Assembly (NCBI GenBank): GCA_964291635.2
Contig: OZ219906.1
Coordinates: forward strand, 124,001-188,000
Direction of reading: 5' to 3'
From: JAPPHA01 sp964291635
GTDB lineage: Bacteria; Pseudomonadota; Alphaproteobacteria; Rhodobacterales; Rhodobacteraceae
Length of the DNA stretch: 64,000 nt
Part shown: positions 36,676-45,151 of the stretch, piece by piece
How positions within the stretch are numbered: position 1 is the first letter of the stretch
How the letters are laid out: every line of letters begins with the position of its first letter
Position numbers and translations under genes: made by a program
The notes under the pieces: model-generated
Seen by the model: only the letters and a program-made list of their open reading frames with translations
What the model was told of the DNA's origin: nothing
Databases searched by the model: none

Positions 36676-37803
36676 ATGAGATTGCTGCCCAGGGAGTTGT
36701 CGTTGAACGAACGCAGGCTGATCGAATTGGTATTCCGGCACGAACGCATGGCAAGGGTCGACCTCGCAGCGGCTGCGGACATCACGCCGGCCAGTGTGAC
36801 AAGGCTCGTGGCCGGTCTGATGGAACTCTCCCTGTTTTCCGAAACGACACTCAAAGACGGTGCTCGTGGCCAGCCCAAAAAGCTGCTCAAGATCCGGCGG
36901 CAACAGTTTTGTTCACTGGGCTTCTATCTGTTCACTGACAGGATCCAGGCGGCACTCATCGACTTTGGCGGCACCGTGATTGCCGAGGACAGCAGATCAC
37001 TGGGAAGGGGTTCTGCCGAAAACGTTGTGGAGGCCATGAACGTACTCACAGAAAAGTTGCTGCCGGCAATCCGAAACACCAGGCGTACCTTTTTGGGGGT
37101 GGGTCTCAGCATCCCAGGCAACTTTGGTTCTTTCGGGAAATCCGTCGAAGCCCATGAGGCGTTTCTGGGCCTTGATGGATCTGCTATCCAGAAAGCACTC
37201 CTGAACTATGGAGAGTGGCCGGTCTTTTTGGAAAACGACGGTACGTCGGCGGCTCTCGGAGAGTACCTGTTCGGCGGTCACGATGCCAACACGCTTTTCA
37301 TGTTACACATCGGTTCCGGGTTTGGTGGCGGCGCAGTTTTGAATGGGCGCCCCTATCGCGGACAAAACGGAAATGCCTGCCTCCCCGGTGCTCTCTTCCC
37401 ATATGGCCGACCGCGACCGACCCTTCAGGATCTGGAAGAGTACCTCCGGGACAGGGGGCTCGAACCGTCTTCCGTTTTTGCCGCCGAAAAAGGCGCCAAG
37501 GTACTTTCGCCCGAGCTCGCGGCGTGGAAGGATCGGGCCAAGGAGCAAATCAAGTTGGCGGTCCGCCTGGTGAGCGGATTGTTTGATCCAACGGTGATCG
37601 TGATGGGAGGAATGCTCCCATCGTTCATTGGCAGTATCATCGCAGCGGAAATCGCGCACGAAGGAGTCGAAGGGCCTTCACGCGGGTTGATGGCTGCCCC
37701 CTTGTACGCCTCAAGCCTGGGTGACCGGTGCGGCCCAGTCGGCGCGGCGAGCATCCCGATCTTTCGAGGTTTCTTTCCGGGTTCAGCCGCCCCGTCTGAA
37801 TAG
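36676..37803 (+). CDS. ROK family transcriptional regulator
   Basis: 375 residues. An N-terminal winged helix-turn-helix (about residues 10-65, 'RMARVDLAAAADITPASVTR') is followed by a ROK sugar-kinase-like sensor domain with 'FLGVGLSIPGNFGSFGKSVE', VFLENDGTSAALGEYLFGG and 'LFMLHIGSGFGGGAVLNG'. The usual zinc motif CXCGXXGC is not apparent: the corresponding region reads 'NGNACLPGALFPYGRP', so metal binding may be lost. An AGGAGG lies six bases before the ATG. It is divergent from the ABC/phosphodiesterase operon, with two operator-like palindromes between. It probably responds to inositol, glycerol phosphate or a related product. An IS630 element begins three bases after its stop. Confidence 0.9.
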   Translation: MRLLPRELSLNERRLIELVFRHERMARVDLAAAADITPASVTRLVAGLMELSLFSETTLKDGARGQPKKLLKIRRQQFCSLGFYLFTDRIQAALIDFGGTVIAEDSRSLGRGSAENVVEAMNVLTEKLLPAIRNTRRTFLGVGLSIPGNFGSFGKSVEAHEAFLGLDGSAIQKALLNYGEWPVFLENDGTSAALGEYLFGGHDANTLFMLHIGSGFGGGAVLNGRPYRGQNGNACLPGALFPYGRPRPTLQDLEEYLRDRGLEPSSVFAAEKGAKVLSPELAAWKDRAKEQIKLAVRLVSGLFDPTVIVMGGMLPSFIGSIIAAEIAHEGVEGPSRGLMAAPLYASSLGDRCGPVGAASIPIFRGFFPGSAAPSE

Positions 37804-37805
37804 AC

Positions 37806-39016
37806 TAGTGTTGTGATTCTTTTTCACGATGCCGATTCTTGCAGCTTCTGGTATCACTTCTTCCACGCCTCCACGAGATCTTCGGGCTCCTTGCTCCAGC
37901 GAAACGGCCGGGCATCATTGGCGTTGTAGTGCTCGACGTAGCCCTCGATTGCCGCGATGCACTCGTCGAGCGAGTTGAAGATCGCGTTCTTGAGCCTTTG
38001 TCGCGCGAGCTTGGAGAAGAAGCCCTCGACCGCATTCATCCACGAGGCCGAGGTCGGGGTGAAGTGGAATGTCCAATTGGCGTTGTCCTTCAGCCATTCG
38101 TTGACCTCGGCCGACTTGTGAGAGGAAACGTTGTCGAGGATGACATGAACCTGGGTTCCGGGCTCGATCCCCTCGGAGACGAACTCGAGGAAGGCGAGGA
38201 ATTCCTCCGAACGGTGACGCTTGACCATCTGGCCGGTGACCTTGCCGGTGGCGACATCGAGGGCTGCCATCAGGCAGGTGGTGCCGTTGCGCTTGTCATC
38301 GTGGGTGCGGATCTCGGGATGGCCGGGCTTCATCGGCGGGGGTTTCTGCGTCCGTCCCAGAGCCTGGATCCGTGTCTTCTCGTCCACCGAGATGACCACA
38401 GCGTGGTCGGGCGGGTTGACGTAGAGGCCGACGACGTCACGGACCTTCAGCTCGAACCTCGGGTCGCGGGAGACCTTGAATGTCTTGACCCTGTGGGGCT
38501 TGAGGCCATGGCTCTTCAGGATGCCGAATACCGTCGAGACGGCGATCCCCACCTTCTTTGCCAGCGCCCGTAGCATCCAGTGACTGGCGTGCTCCGGCGG
38601 CGGCGACATCGCAAGCGCGATCAGTTCGCTGATCTTCTCTTCCGAAATGGGCTTGCGGCCCCGTCTCCGCGGGATGTCGTACAGCGGGCCGTCAACACCT
38701 TCTACGAGGAAGCGGTCCCACCAGCGCCAGACCGTCGGTTTCGACATGCCAGTGCCTCTCATCGTCTACGTCAGGGTGAGGCCTTCGCCGAGGTGGAGGA
38801 TGATGGCCGCCCTCTGCACATGCCTGAGGATCGAATGGGGATCGGTTTTGATCCCCTTGAGACGCTCCGGTCTTTCTCGCTGAGGACGATCCGGGTTCTG
38901 CTGCTCTCTTCGCCATTCCGGTTCTGCTCCCGTTCGAAAACCGTGCGGCCTTCGCCGGGAGCCGCTGACTCATACTCCGCAGGAAAACGGAATCCCCAAA
39001 ATCGAACATAACACTA
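37806..39016 (-). mobile_element. IS630-family element with CTAG ends
   Basis: The element runs between TA dinucleotides inside CTAG at 37805-37808 and 39014-39017, the target choice expected of IS630. Left end GTGTTGTGATTC and reverse-complemented right end GTGTTATGTTCG form imperfect terminal inverted repeats. Length is about 1.2 kb, typical for the family. It carries one transposase gene, which is broken near its 5' end. Insertion lies just after the ROK stop, so it hits no host gene, but it may block or create read-through. Confidence 0.85.
37854..38930 (-). pseudogene. IS630-family DDE transposase, N-terminus broken
   Basis: The open part from 38762 (302 residues) has 'GMSKPTVWRWWDRFLVEG' (helix-turn-helix), 'VISVDEKTRIQALGRTQ' (first Asp), VHVILDNVSSHKSAEV (second Asp) and 'PTSASWMNAVEGFFSKLARQ' (Glu), so the catalytic triad is intact. 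Upstream, the true N-terminus continues as 'ILRHVQRAAIILHLGEGLTL' but is cut by a TAG at 38766-38768, where relatives read T-E-T-M. The first residues (RIVLSEKDRSV) sit in another frame, implying a further frameshift near 38880. Confidence 0.82.
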
Positions 39017-39215
39017 GGTCGCCCGGCGGCTGTGGTGACTTGCCACAGTACACGACTCACTGGATTTCGGGTAGTTTGACCGGTCTCTTCGGGATGGTCG
39101 TTTGCCACGCCATGAGTGCGTCATCCGGGTTGTAGATGATCCACCTCCGAAGAGCATCGAACCCGGATCGGAACCAGGAATTTTCGAGACATAACTGAAG
39201 GCCAAAAACCGGGCA
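39017..39215 (-). other. Unassigned C-terminal coding remnant next to the IS630 element
   Basis: A minus-strand frame gives 'RRWIIYNPDDALMAWQTTIP' then KRPVKLPEIQ and a stop near 39060. It reads like a genuine protein C-terminus, but I cannot name the family. It follows the second reductase copy on the same strand; copy 1 lacks this tail, so the two duplicated regions diverge here. Confidence 0.35.
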
Positions 39216-40265
39216 TCATCGCTGAACATCCGTGTCGCCGAAAAGTCGTATTCGGTGCATCCTTGCGATGAGTCCGGCTTCCCGCAAGTCCAGCCACAAT
39301 TCGCGTGGAATCGGCTGTGCAAGGCTTGGCACCTTCAATCTGACATCCCCAACGGTCAATGCACCAGGAGTCACCGATTTGACGCCGGGATAACCCAGGA
39401 CAAAATGGGGGGCCGCCGCGATGATCCGTGTGCCTTGCAGATTTCATGCATTCGTTTGACTCTACGGAGGAATTCCAGCGGCGGGTCGGCGTGGTCGAAT
39501 TTTCCGCCTGCAACGAATCCCGTTGCCAGGATGCCGGAATTGAAAGGTCCTCCGAGAATGATACCGACGTCCCGCTCTTCGCAGAGAAGCAAGAAAGACT
39601 CCTCAGCATCCTGTTCCAGCGGCGTGAATCGACTCACCAGCTAAAAACAATCTAAATCAGCAAGCCTCGATACCCATTCGTCGACCTGACGCTTGTTGAC
39701 ACCCGCGCGGATGGCTGCAGTTTCCGCTGCATTCCCGTGTTCCGTGAGTGTACGGTGACCACCACGGTCGAACAACTCACGGATCCGTTGATCGCTGGCG
39801 TCGTAGCTCACTTGGGAGAATGCACAGACGTCATGAACAAAGGGGATATCAGCGTATGCAGTCTCAAAACGCACCTTGCTATCGTCGCAGAACCACAACT
39901 CCCCGTCGTGGGAGTGGTCGAAAACGATCATGCTTTAAGGTACGTCGAGAAATGCTCCTGGCGTGCCTTCGTCAGGATCACAATCCAGAAGTACTCTTGC
40001 GACCGTTGTCGTGAGAACCGGATTGCCGCGGCCGAATCGTCGTATTGCATACGACAATCGCAAACGGGATCGGCATGACTAACCGGGGTGCCTTATCGAA
40101 ATGGCGCATGTCCGCATCAAGGACAGCCGTATACGCCGCCCCCGCGTCATCATCCGGACCTTCGCGATGAAGGTCTCCCGTTGGCGCGCCGCCAACGCCC
40201 ATGACACCGGGCCCGACCGGCCAGGATGTCCGATTGTCCGGGAGTCCCGTTCGCACGACCTCCAT
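39216..40265 (-). pseudogene. Broken aldo/keto reductase, second copy
   Basis: This runs parallel to the copy at 29506-30573. From an ATG at 40265 it reads 'GVGGAPTGDLHREGPDDD' and DADMRHFDKAP; later frames give DHSHDGELWFCDDSKVRF with 'RELFDRGGHRTLTEHG', then EERDVGIILGGPFNSGILA, and a C-terminus ending GDTDVQR. There are several frameshifts, and decay is further advanced than in copy 1 (for example 'VNKRQVDEWVSRLADLDCF' for VNEWQVC...). DNA similarity to copy 1 is obvious in both coding and upstream parts, so the copies arose by duplication or by two related insertions. Confidence 0.78.
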
Positions 40266-40547
40266 TTGGCGAATACCACGCATCATGGTCGGCGAGAAAA
40301 TACCAGATCGGCCATGTTCAGGTCCGCCGCACTGGCAAACGACCGTTTCGAGTGCCCGTACATTGTTGGGCGAATCGCGACCGAGTCCCGAGTCTTGATC
40401 GGCGTGTAGACTGCCTGGCGTTCCCTGATTGTCGCCTCGCTGCCATTTGCCCCTACCCGAATCGACCGGTGAGGGAAACGACTGTTGAAAATTTCGTTCG
40501 AATATGACAAATTTCGAAAGATCGTGGGCCAATTTGGCAAAAATACA

Positions 40548-41324
40548 ATGGCAAAAATGGGCCGGAATTCAAAGCGGCGTCAAACGGCAATTCTGAAACA
40601 TCTTCAGTCCAACGGCCGAGCCATGGTGGATGAACTCGCGGACGCATTCGAGACGACACCTCAAACCATCAGGAAGGACCTGAACGCACTCGCCGAGGTA
40701 AACCAGATAATACGGTTTCACGGTGGTGCCGCGTTGGCCGCCGGGACGGAGTATACCCGGTTCCAGGTCCGTCAGGAGATCGCAAGGGAGGAGAAGGCCG
40801 CCATCGCATCCGCAGTTGCATCCAGGATTCCGAACAACACGACGGTGTTAATCAACTCGGGTACGACCACAGCTGCCGTTGCAATGCACCTTTCGCATCA
40901 CGTTGGCCTGAAGCTCGTCACGGATTCAGTCTATCTTGCCAATAAAATCAGGGCGTTCCCGGGAATTGAGGTTATGGTTCCAGGGGGTGTCGTGCGCCGG
41001 TCCGACGGGGCAATTGTTGGAGAAAACGCTGTCGATTTCATTCGGCAATTCCGGGTCGACGTTGCGGTCATCGGCGCGGCCGCCATCGCGTGCGACGGTG
41101 CCCTCCTCGACTACGATCTCCGCCAGGTTTACGTGGCGCGCGCAATAATAGAACACGCGCGCAGAGTCGTGCTTGCGGTGGACAGTACAAAGTTCGGTCG
41201 CATGGCGCCGATCTGCATCGGCCGTCTCAGCCAGGTCGACATGCTTGTCACCGACAAATCATGCCCCGCCGCCTTGCGCGCGCTCTGTGAACGACAGGAC
41301 TCCGGTCTCGTTGTTGCAAAGTGA
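40548..41324 (+). CDS. DeoR/GlpR family transcriptional regulator
   Basis: 258 residues from the ATG at 40548; a TTG at 40485 would add 21 residues. The N-terminal winged helix-turn-helix reads 'RQTAILKHLQSNGRAMVDEL' and TPQTIRKDLNALAEVNQIIRFHGGAAL, which is the DeoR signature. The sensor domain has 'VLINSGTTTAAVAMHLSH', VMVPGGVVRRSDGAIVGE and 'VVLAVDSTKFGRMAPICIG', typical of regulators that sense a phosphorylated sugar. It stands immediately upstream of the TRAP/kinase/aldolase operon on the same strand. In E. coli the sulfoquinovose operon is also controlled by a DeoR-type protein (YihW/CsqR), so this gene supports the sulfoglycolysis idea without proving it. Confidence 0.9.
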   Translation: MAKMGRNSKRRQTAILKHLQSNGRAMVDELADAFETTPQTIRKDLNALAEVNQIIRFHGGAALAAGTEYTRFQVRQEIAREEKAAIASAVASRIPNNTTVLINSGTTTAAVAMHLSHHVGLKLVTDSVYLANKIRAFPGIEVMVPGGVVRRSDGAIVGENAVDFIRQFRVDVAVIGAAAIACDGALLDYDLRQVYVARAIIEHARRVVLAVDSTKFGRMAPICIGRLSQVDMLVTDKSCPAALRALCERQDSGLVVAK

Positions 41325-41348
41325 AACGGCAACCACGGCCCTTGACAC

Positions 41349-41375
41349 TATAATTCGTATCTGAAACAATACGAA
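41349..41375 (+). promoter_or_regulatory. Promoter -10 element with adjoining operator-like inverted repeat
   Basis: TATAAT at 41349-41354 is a consensus -10 box, although no good -35 lies 17 bases before it. It runs straight into TTCGTAT-CTGAAACA-ATACGAA (41354-41375), a perfect 7-8-7 inverted repeat. It lies between the DeoR-type gene and dctQ, where binding would block transcription. A second TTCGTTCG-like word follows near 41415. Confidence 0.6.
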
Positions 41376-41439
41376 CCAAATGGATCGTTAAACGCAACTA
41401 TAACTGTATTGCGATTCGTTCGTTTTGGGGGAAGTCAAG

Positions 41440-42024
41440 ATGCTGGTGCTCCTGCGCCCCATCGCCTGGATCAACACGCGGATACTGCGCCTTGGGCGGC
41501 AGCTTGCCTGGGTCGCGCTCGCACTCATGGTGCTGGTCATTCTTGCCCAGGTCTTTTTTCGCTACGTCCTGAACAACGCGCTGGCCTGGCCGGACGAAGC
41601 CGCACGTTTCCTGATGCTGTGGATGATTGCCTTTATCGCGCCGTCGGCGATGCGCTGGAGCGGTTTCGTATCCATAGACCTGCTGCCTCGTGTATTGGCG
41701 AGGGTGCCGTCGCTTGTTCTCGGACTGGCGCTCCTGGTGCTTTCACTCGCGGTTCTGCTGACCGCCGTCGGGCACGGCTACAACCATACATTCGGATTCG
41801 GCGGCAAGTTTGACAGCTCTTCCCTGCGCATACCTCTGGACCTGGTCGGACTGGAAACCATCAAGGTCAAGCTGCGATACATGTATGGATCGCTTCTGCT
41901 TTGCGTCGCCCTTCTGATCCTGGTTACCGTCGAGTTGATCCTCCGCATTCTCGTGAAGCTGTTTTCACCGGATGCCGATCTGCCTCCCGATGATACAGAC
42001 GGCATGATTCTGGCGGCCGACTGA
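41440..42024 (+). CDS. TRAP transporter small permease (DctQ)
   Basis: 194 residues; the ATG at 41440 follows a GGGGGAAG ribosome site. Four hydrophobic spans with the typical 'VFFRYVLNNALAWPDEAARF' loop. DctQ holds the large permease and couples solute uptake to the sodium gradient. It ends in a TGATG overlap with the large subunit gene. The adjoining dctM and dctP genes complete a tripartite transporter, which I assign to import of an anionic sugar or sulfonate from context. Confidence 0.88.
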   Translation: MLVLLRPIAWINTRILRLGRQLAWVALALMVLVILAQVFFRYVLNNALAWPDEAARFLMLWMIAFIAPSAMRWSGFVSIDLLPRVLARVPSLVLGLALLVLSLAVLLTAVGHGYNHTFGFGGKFDSSSLRIPLDLVGLETIKVKLRYMYGSLLLCVALLILVTVELILRILVKLFSPDADLPPDDTDGMILAAD

Positions 42025-43523
42025 TGCTGGCACTTTTCCTCCCCGTTTTCCTTGTCCTCCTTCTTGTCGGCCTTCCGGTCTTCTTTGCCCTGCTGCTGGC
42101 ACCGGGCCTGCTGCTCTGGCTGAACGGGCAAGAGCGCGACATCGCCCTGCTCTATCGGAACGTCTACAATGGCATGGACTCCTTCCCGTTGATGGCACTT
42201 CCATTCTTCGTCTTGGCGGGCGAATTGATGAACAAGGGCGGGATCACGACGCGTCTCGTGGAATTCAGCCAGGCGCTCATGGGTCATCTGCGCGGCGGAC
42301 TTGCGCATGTGAACATCCTCAGCTCCATCCTGTTTGCCGGCCTGTCGGGCTCCGCTGTCGCCGACACCTCGGCACTTGGATCGACCTTGATCCCGGCGAT
42401 GGAAAAGAACGGGTATTCCCGAAAGTTTGCGGCGGCGGTCACAGCGGCAAGCTCGGTGATCGGACCGATCATTCCGCCATCCGGAATCATGATTATCTAC
42501 GCCTACGTCATGGGTGAGAGCGTTGCTGCCCTTTTCCTTGCCGGTATCGTGCCTGGCGTCCTCGTCGGGGTCGGTCTCATGGTCGTCGTGCGCCTGATGG
42601 CCGACCGCTACGACCTGCCGAAAGCCGAACGCATCGTGCACCGGGACCAAATCATCTCTCCGCTCGAACACTGGGTGTCCTTCGTCCTGCTCCGCATCAA
42701 CCTGGCGGGCCTGCTTGTCGCGCTCTATTCCGGCATTGCGGCACTGCTTCGTGCGACGTCAAACGTTGAAATCGGTTTCAACGGCTGGCTGGTCTTCCTT
42801 GTCCTGCTTCCCTTTGCGCATTTCTTGCTCCTGCGCCTCAGAACCATTGTCTCTCCCGATTTCCGCATCACCTGCAAGAAAGCGGTGGCACCGTTGCAGA
42901 CCCCGATCATCATTCTCGGCGGCATCCTGGTCGGCGTCTTCACGCCGACCGAGGCCTCTGCCATCGCGGTGGCTTATGCCCTTGTCGTGGCCTTTGGTGT
43001 CCTGCGCTCCATGAGGCTCAAAGATCTTCCCGGCGTTCTCATGCGTGCGGCGCTGTCTTCGTCCACTGTTCTGCTTCTTGTCGGTGCCGCCGTCGCATTC
43101 AAGACCGTGGTCAGCCTCAGCCACGCACCCGAACACATGGCAGGATTCATGCTCGGACTCAGCACCAACCCGCTGATGCTCCTGTTCCTGATCAACATTC
43201 TCCTGTTCATCGTCGGCATGTTTTTGGATGCCGGGCCGGCCATCATCATCCTGGGCCCGATCCTCGGACCGATCTTCGTCGATCTCGGGGTTCATCCGGT
43301 TCACTTCGCAATCATCATGTCCGTGAACCTGACGGTAGGCCTGGCTACCCCTCCCATGGGGCTGGTGCTTTTCGTCGCATCGGCCGTATCCGGCGAGAGG
43401 GTCGAAACGATTTCAAAGGCCATTCTGCCCTTCCTCGCGGTCGAGGTCGCCGTGATTTTCCTGATCACCTATGTCCCGGCAATTTCAATGACCATCCCGC
43501 GCCTTACGGGGTTCGTTCAATAA
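42024..43523 (+). CDS. TRAP transporter large permease (DctM)
   Basis: 499 residues with about a dozen hydrophobic spans. Family motifs are 'LAGELMNKGGITTRLVEFSQ', LSGSAVADTSALGSTLIPAM, 'SSVIGPIIPPSGIMIIYAYV' and 'TPTEASAIAVAYALVVAFGV', with ATPPMGLVLFVASAV near the end. The start overlaps dctQ by TGATG. It forms the translocation channel that moves the substrate together with sodium ions. A roughly 75-residue soluble insertion between spans around residue 205-270 is longer than in the basic C4-dicarboxylate type. Confidence 0.93.
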   Translation: MLALFLPVFLVLLLVGLPVFFALLLAPGLLLWLNGQERDIALLYRNVYNGMDSFPLMALPFFVLAGELMNKGGITTRLVEFSQALMGHLRGGLAHVNILSSILFAGLSGSAVADTSALGSTLIPAMEKNGYSRKFAAAVTAASSVIGPIIPPSGIMIIYAYVMGESVAALFLAGIVPGVLVGVGLMVVVRLMADRYDLPKAERIVHRDQIISPLEHWVSFVLLRINLAGLLVALYSGIAALLRATSNVEIGFNGWLVFLVLLPFAHFLLLRLRTIVSPDFRITCKKAVAPLQTPIIILGGILVGVFTPTEASAIAVAYALVVAFGVLRSMRLKDLPGVLMRAALSSSTVLLLVGAAVAFKTVVSLSHAPEHMAGFMLGLSTNPLMLLFLINILLFIVGMFLDAGPAIIILGPILGPIFVDLGVHPVHFAIIMSVNLTVGLATPPMGLVLFVASAVSGERVETISKAILPFLAVEVAVIFLITYVPAISMTIPRLTGFVQ

Positions 43524-43555
43524 GGCAAGCAACAATCAAACCAAGGAGGTAATCC

Positions 43556-44614
43556 ATGCTCAGATCCACACTGATAACCTTGACGGTTGCGGCGGCATTC
43601 GCCGGAACCGTACTTCCGGCAGCAGCGGCCGACTACACGATTCGCGCAACTGCGAACTCCAACGAGAACGACGAGGACTACGACGGCCTGATCGTTTTCA
43701 AGAGTTTTGTCGAAAGCGCATCGAACGGCGCCATCGCGGTCGAGTTGTTCATCGGAACACAGCTCTGTGCAAACGGTGCGGAATGCCTTCAGGGCGTGGC
43801 CGATGGATCGGTCGACGTCTACATTTCGACCTCGGGCGGCGCAGCCGGCATTTTTCCCTACGTCCAGGTTCTCGATCTGCCGTACCTGATGGCAAACGAC
43901 CGTGTTGCGGAATCTGTCCTGTCGGGCGATTTCACGCGCAAGATGCGCGAGATGGCGCTGGCCGACTCGGACGGGCTGATCCGCCTGATGACGATCGGCA
44001 ACACGGGAGGCTGGCGCAACTTCGCCAATACCGAGCGTCGGGTCATGGAACCGGGCGACCTTGCCGGCCTGAAGATTCGCACCGTCGTCGCCGACCTTCC
44101 GCAGGAACTTGTGAAGGCACTCGGCGCATCGCCGACGCCGATTCCCTGGCCTGAACTCTTCACGTCATTCCAGACAGGCGTGGTCGAAGGCTCCAAGAAC
44201 GGCATCACCGACATCATGGGCATGAAGTTCCCGGATGCCGGCCTTCAGTATGTCACACTTGACGGTCATGCCTACATGGGCGCGCTGTGGTGGATGAACA
44301 ACGCGGCATTCACGTCCATGCCGGACGATTTGCGCCGGGTCGTGGTCGACGGTTTCGCGGCGCTGCAACAGGCGACGTTCGCCTCGCCCAAACGCAAGTC
44401 GATCCAGGCCTATTCCGACTTTGTCGCAGGCGGCGGCGATCTCTACGTGCCGACCCCTGAGGAAAAGGCAATGTTCCGCGAGGCTGCGGCACCGGTCTAC
44501 GACTGGTTCAAGGAGAACATTGACGGCGGAGAGGAAATCTTCAACGCCCTTGTTTCCGCCGTTGCCGACGCCGAGGCGGAACTCGAAGCCGGTACGGCAC
44601 AGGACATCAACTGA
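43556..44614 (+). CDS. TRAP transporter substrate-binding protein (DctP)
   Basis: 352 residues. A Leu/Ala-rich signal peptide ends at 'LPAAAA' and an AAGGAGG lies before the ATG. Conserved marks are 'EVLFIGTQL'-like EL-F-IGTQLC near residue 65, 'GLKIRTVVADLPQELVKALG' with the ligand-gripping Arg of TRAP receptors, PTPIPWPELFTSFQTGVVEG, and 'LDGHAYMGALWWMNNAAF'. The Arg implies a carboxylate or sulfonate ligand. Gene order dctQ-dctM-dctP and the kinase/aldolase genes downstream suggest uptake of an acidic sugar such as sulfoquinovose. An imperfect hairpin follows the stop. Confidence 0.9.
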   Translation: MLRSTLITLTVAAAFAGTVLPAAAADYTIRATANSNENDEDYDGLIVFKSFVESASNGAIAVELFIGTQLCANGAECLQGVADGSVDVYISTSGGAAGIFPYVQVLDLPYLMANDRVAESVLSGDFTRKMREMALADSDGLIRLMTIGNTGGWRNFANTERRVMEPGDLAGLKIRTVVADLPQELVKALGASPTPIPWPELFTSFQTGVVEGSKNGITDIMGMKFPDAGLQYVTLDGHAYMGALWWMNNAAFTSMPDDLRRVVVDGFAALQQATFASPKRKSIQAYSDFVAGGGDLYVPTPEEKAMFREAAAPVYDWFKENIDGGEEIFNALVSAVADAEAELEAGTAQDIN

Positions 44615-44632
44615 CCACCAAACGAACCTGAA

Positions 44633-44661
44633 AAGGGGGGCTTGCGATGCGTGGCCCCCTT
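44633..44661 (-). terminator. Hairpin between dctP and the Sel1-repeat gene, terminator for the minus strand
   Basis: AAGGGGG (44633-44639) and CCCCCTT (44655-44661) form a 7-bp stem with a 15-base loop. On the minus strand the stem is followed by a short T run (the AAAA at 44631-44634), which is the direction of the Sel1-repeat gene ending at 44663. It may also slow transcription from dctP. Confidence 0.5.
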
Positions 44662-44662
44662 G

Positions 44663-45136
44663 TCACCGGAACGGATATAGCCAGCTTTTGTAGTCATTGA
44701 TCAGCACATGAGCCTTTTCGATTTGTTCCGGCGTCATCTTCTTCAAGACTTCCTCTTGCGAGATGGCTGCGTCGGGGTCTCCACCGATCGTGGAAAGGAC
44801 GTACCACGTATAGGCCCGCACGAGATCCGGGGCGGGGAGTCCTCGTCCGACCTCATAGTACCACCCGATTCCGGACTGAGCGCCCGGATGTCCTTTCATG
44901 GAGGCACGAAGATACCATTCGAATGCACGGACATCGTCGCGCTCGACACCGAGTCCGGAAGCATACATGACGCCGATAAGTTCTTCCGCCTCGGCGTTCC
45001 CGGCACGGGCTGCAGGCAGCAGTTCCATCATCGCGGCGTCATACTGCCCAGCGTCCATGAGATCCCGGGCCGTTTCGATCTCAGCCGATACCGTGCCGGA
45101 AAGGCAAAGAACACCAACAAGAACAAGGTACTTCAT
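44663..45136 (-). CDS. Sel1-repeat protein, exported
   Basis: 157 residues from the ATG at 45136. 'YLVLVGVLCLSGTVSA' is a signal peptide, so the protein is periplasmic. It holds about two Sel1 (SLR) repeats: 'AEAEELIGVMYASGLGVERD' with AFEWYLRASMKGHPGAQ, and GIGWYYEVGRGLPAP with 'RAYTWYVLSTIGGD'. Such proteins are scaffolds for protein interactions. Its 5' end meets the cytochrome c peroxidase gene head-on, so the two are divergently transcribed with almost no gap. Function unknown. Confidence 0.8.
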   Translation of the reverse strand: MKYLVLVGVLCLSGTVSAEIETARDLMDAGQYDAAMMELLPAARAGNAEAEELIGVMYASGLGVERDDVRAFEWYLRASMKGHPGAQSGIGWYYEVGRGLPAPDLVRAYTWYVLSTIGGDPDAAISQEEVLKKMTPEQIEKAHVLINDYKSWLYPFR

Positions 45137-45151
45137 CTGGGATTTCTCCTG

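Noticed and set aside
40283..40540. 85-codon minus-strand frame upstream of the DeoR-type gene
   Set aside because: It is the decayed end of the gene upstream of reductase copy 2 and has no start signal.
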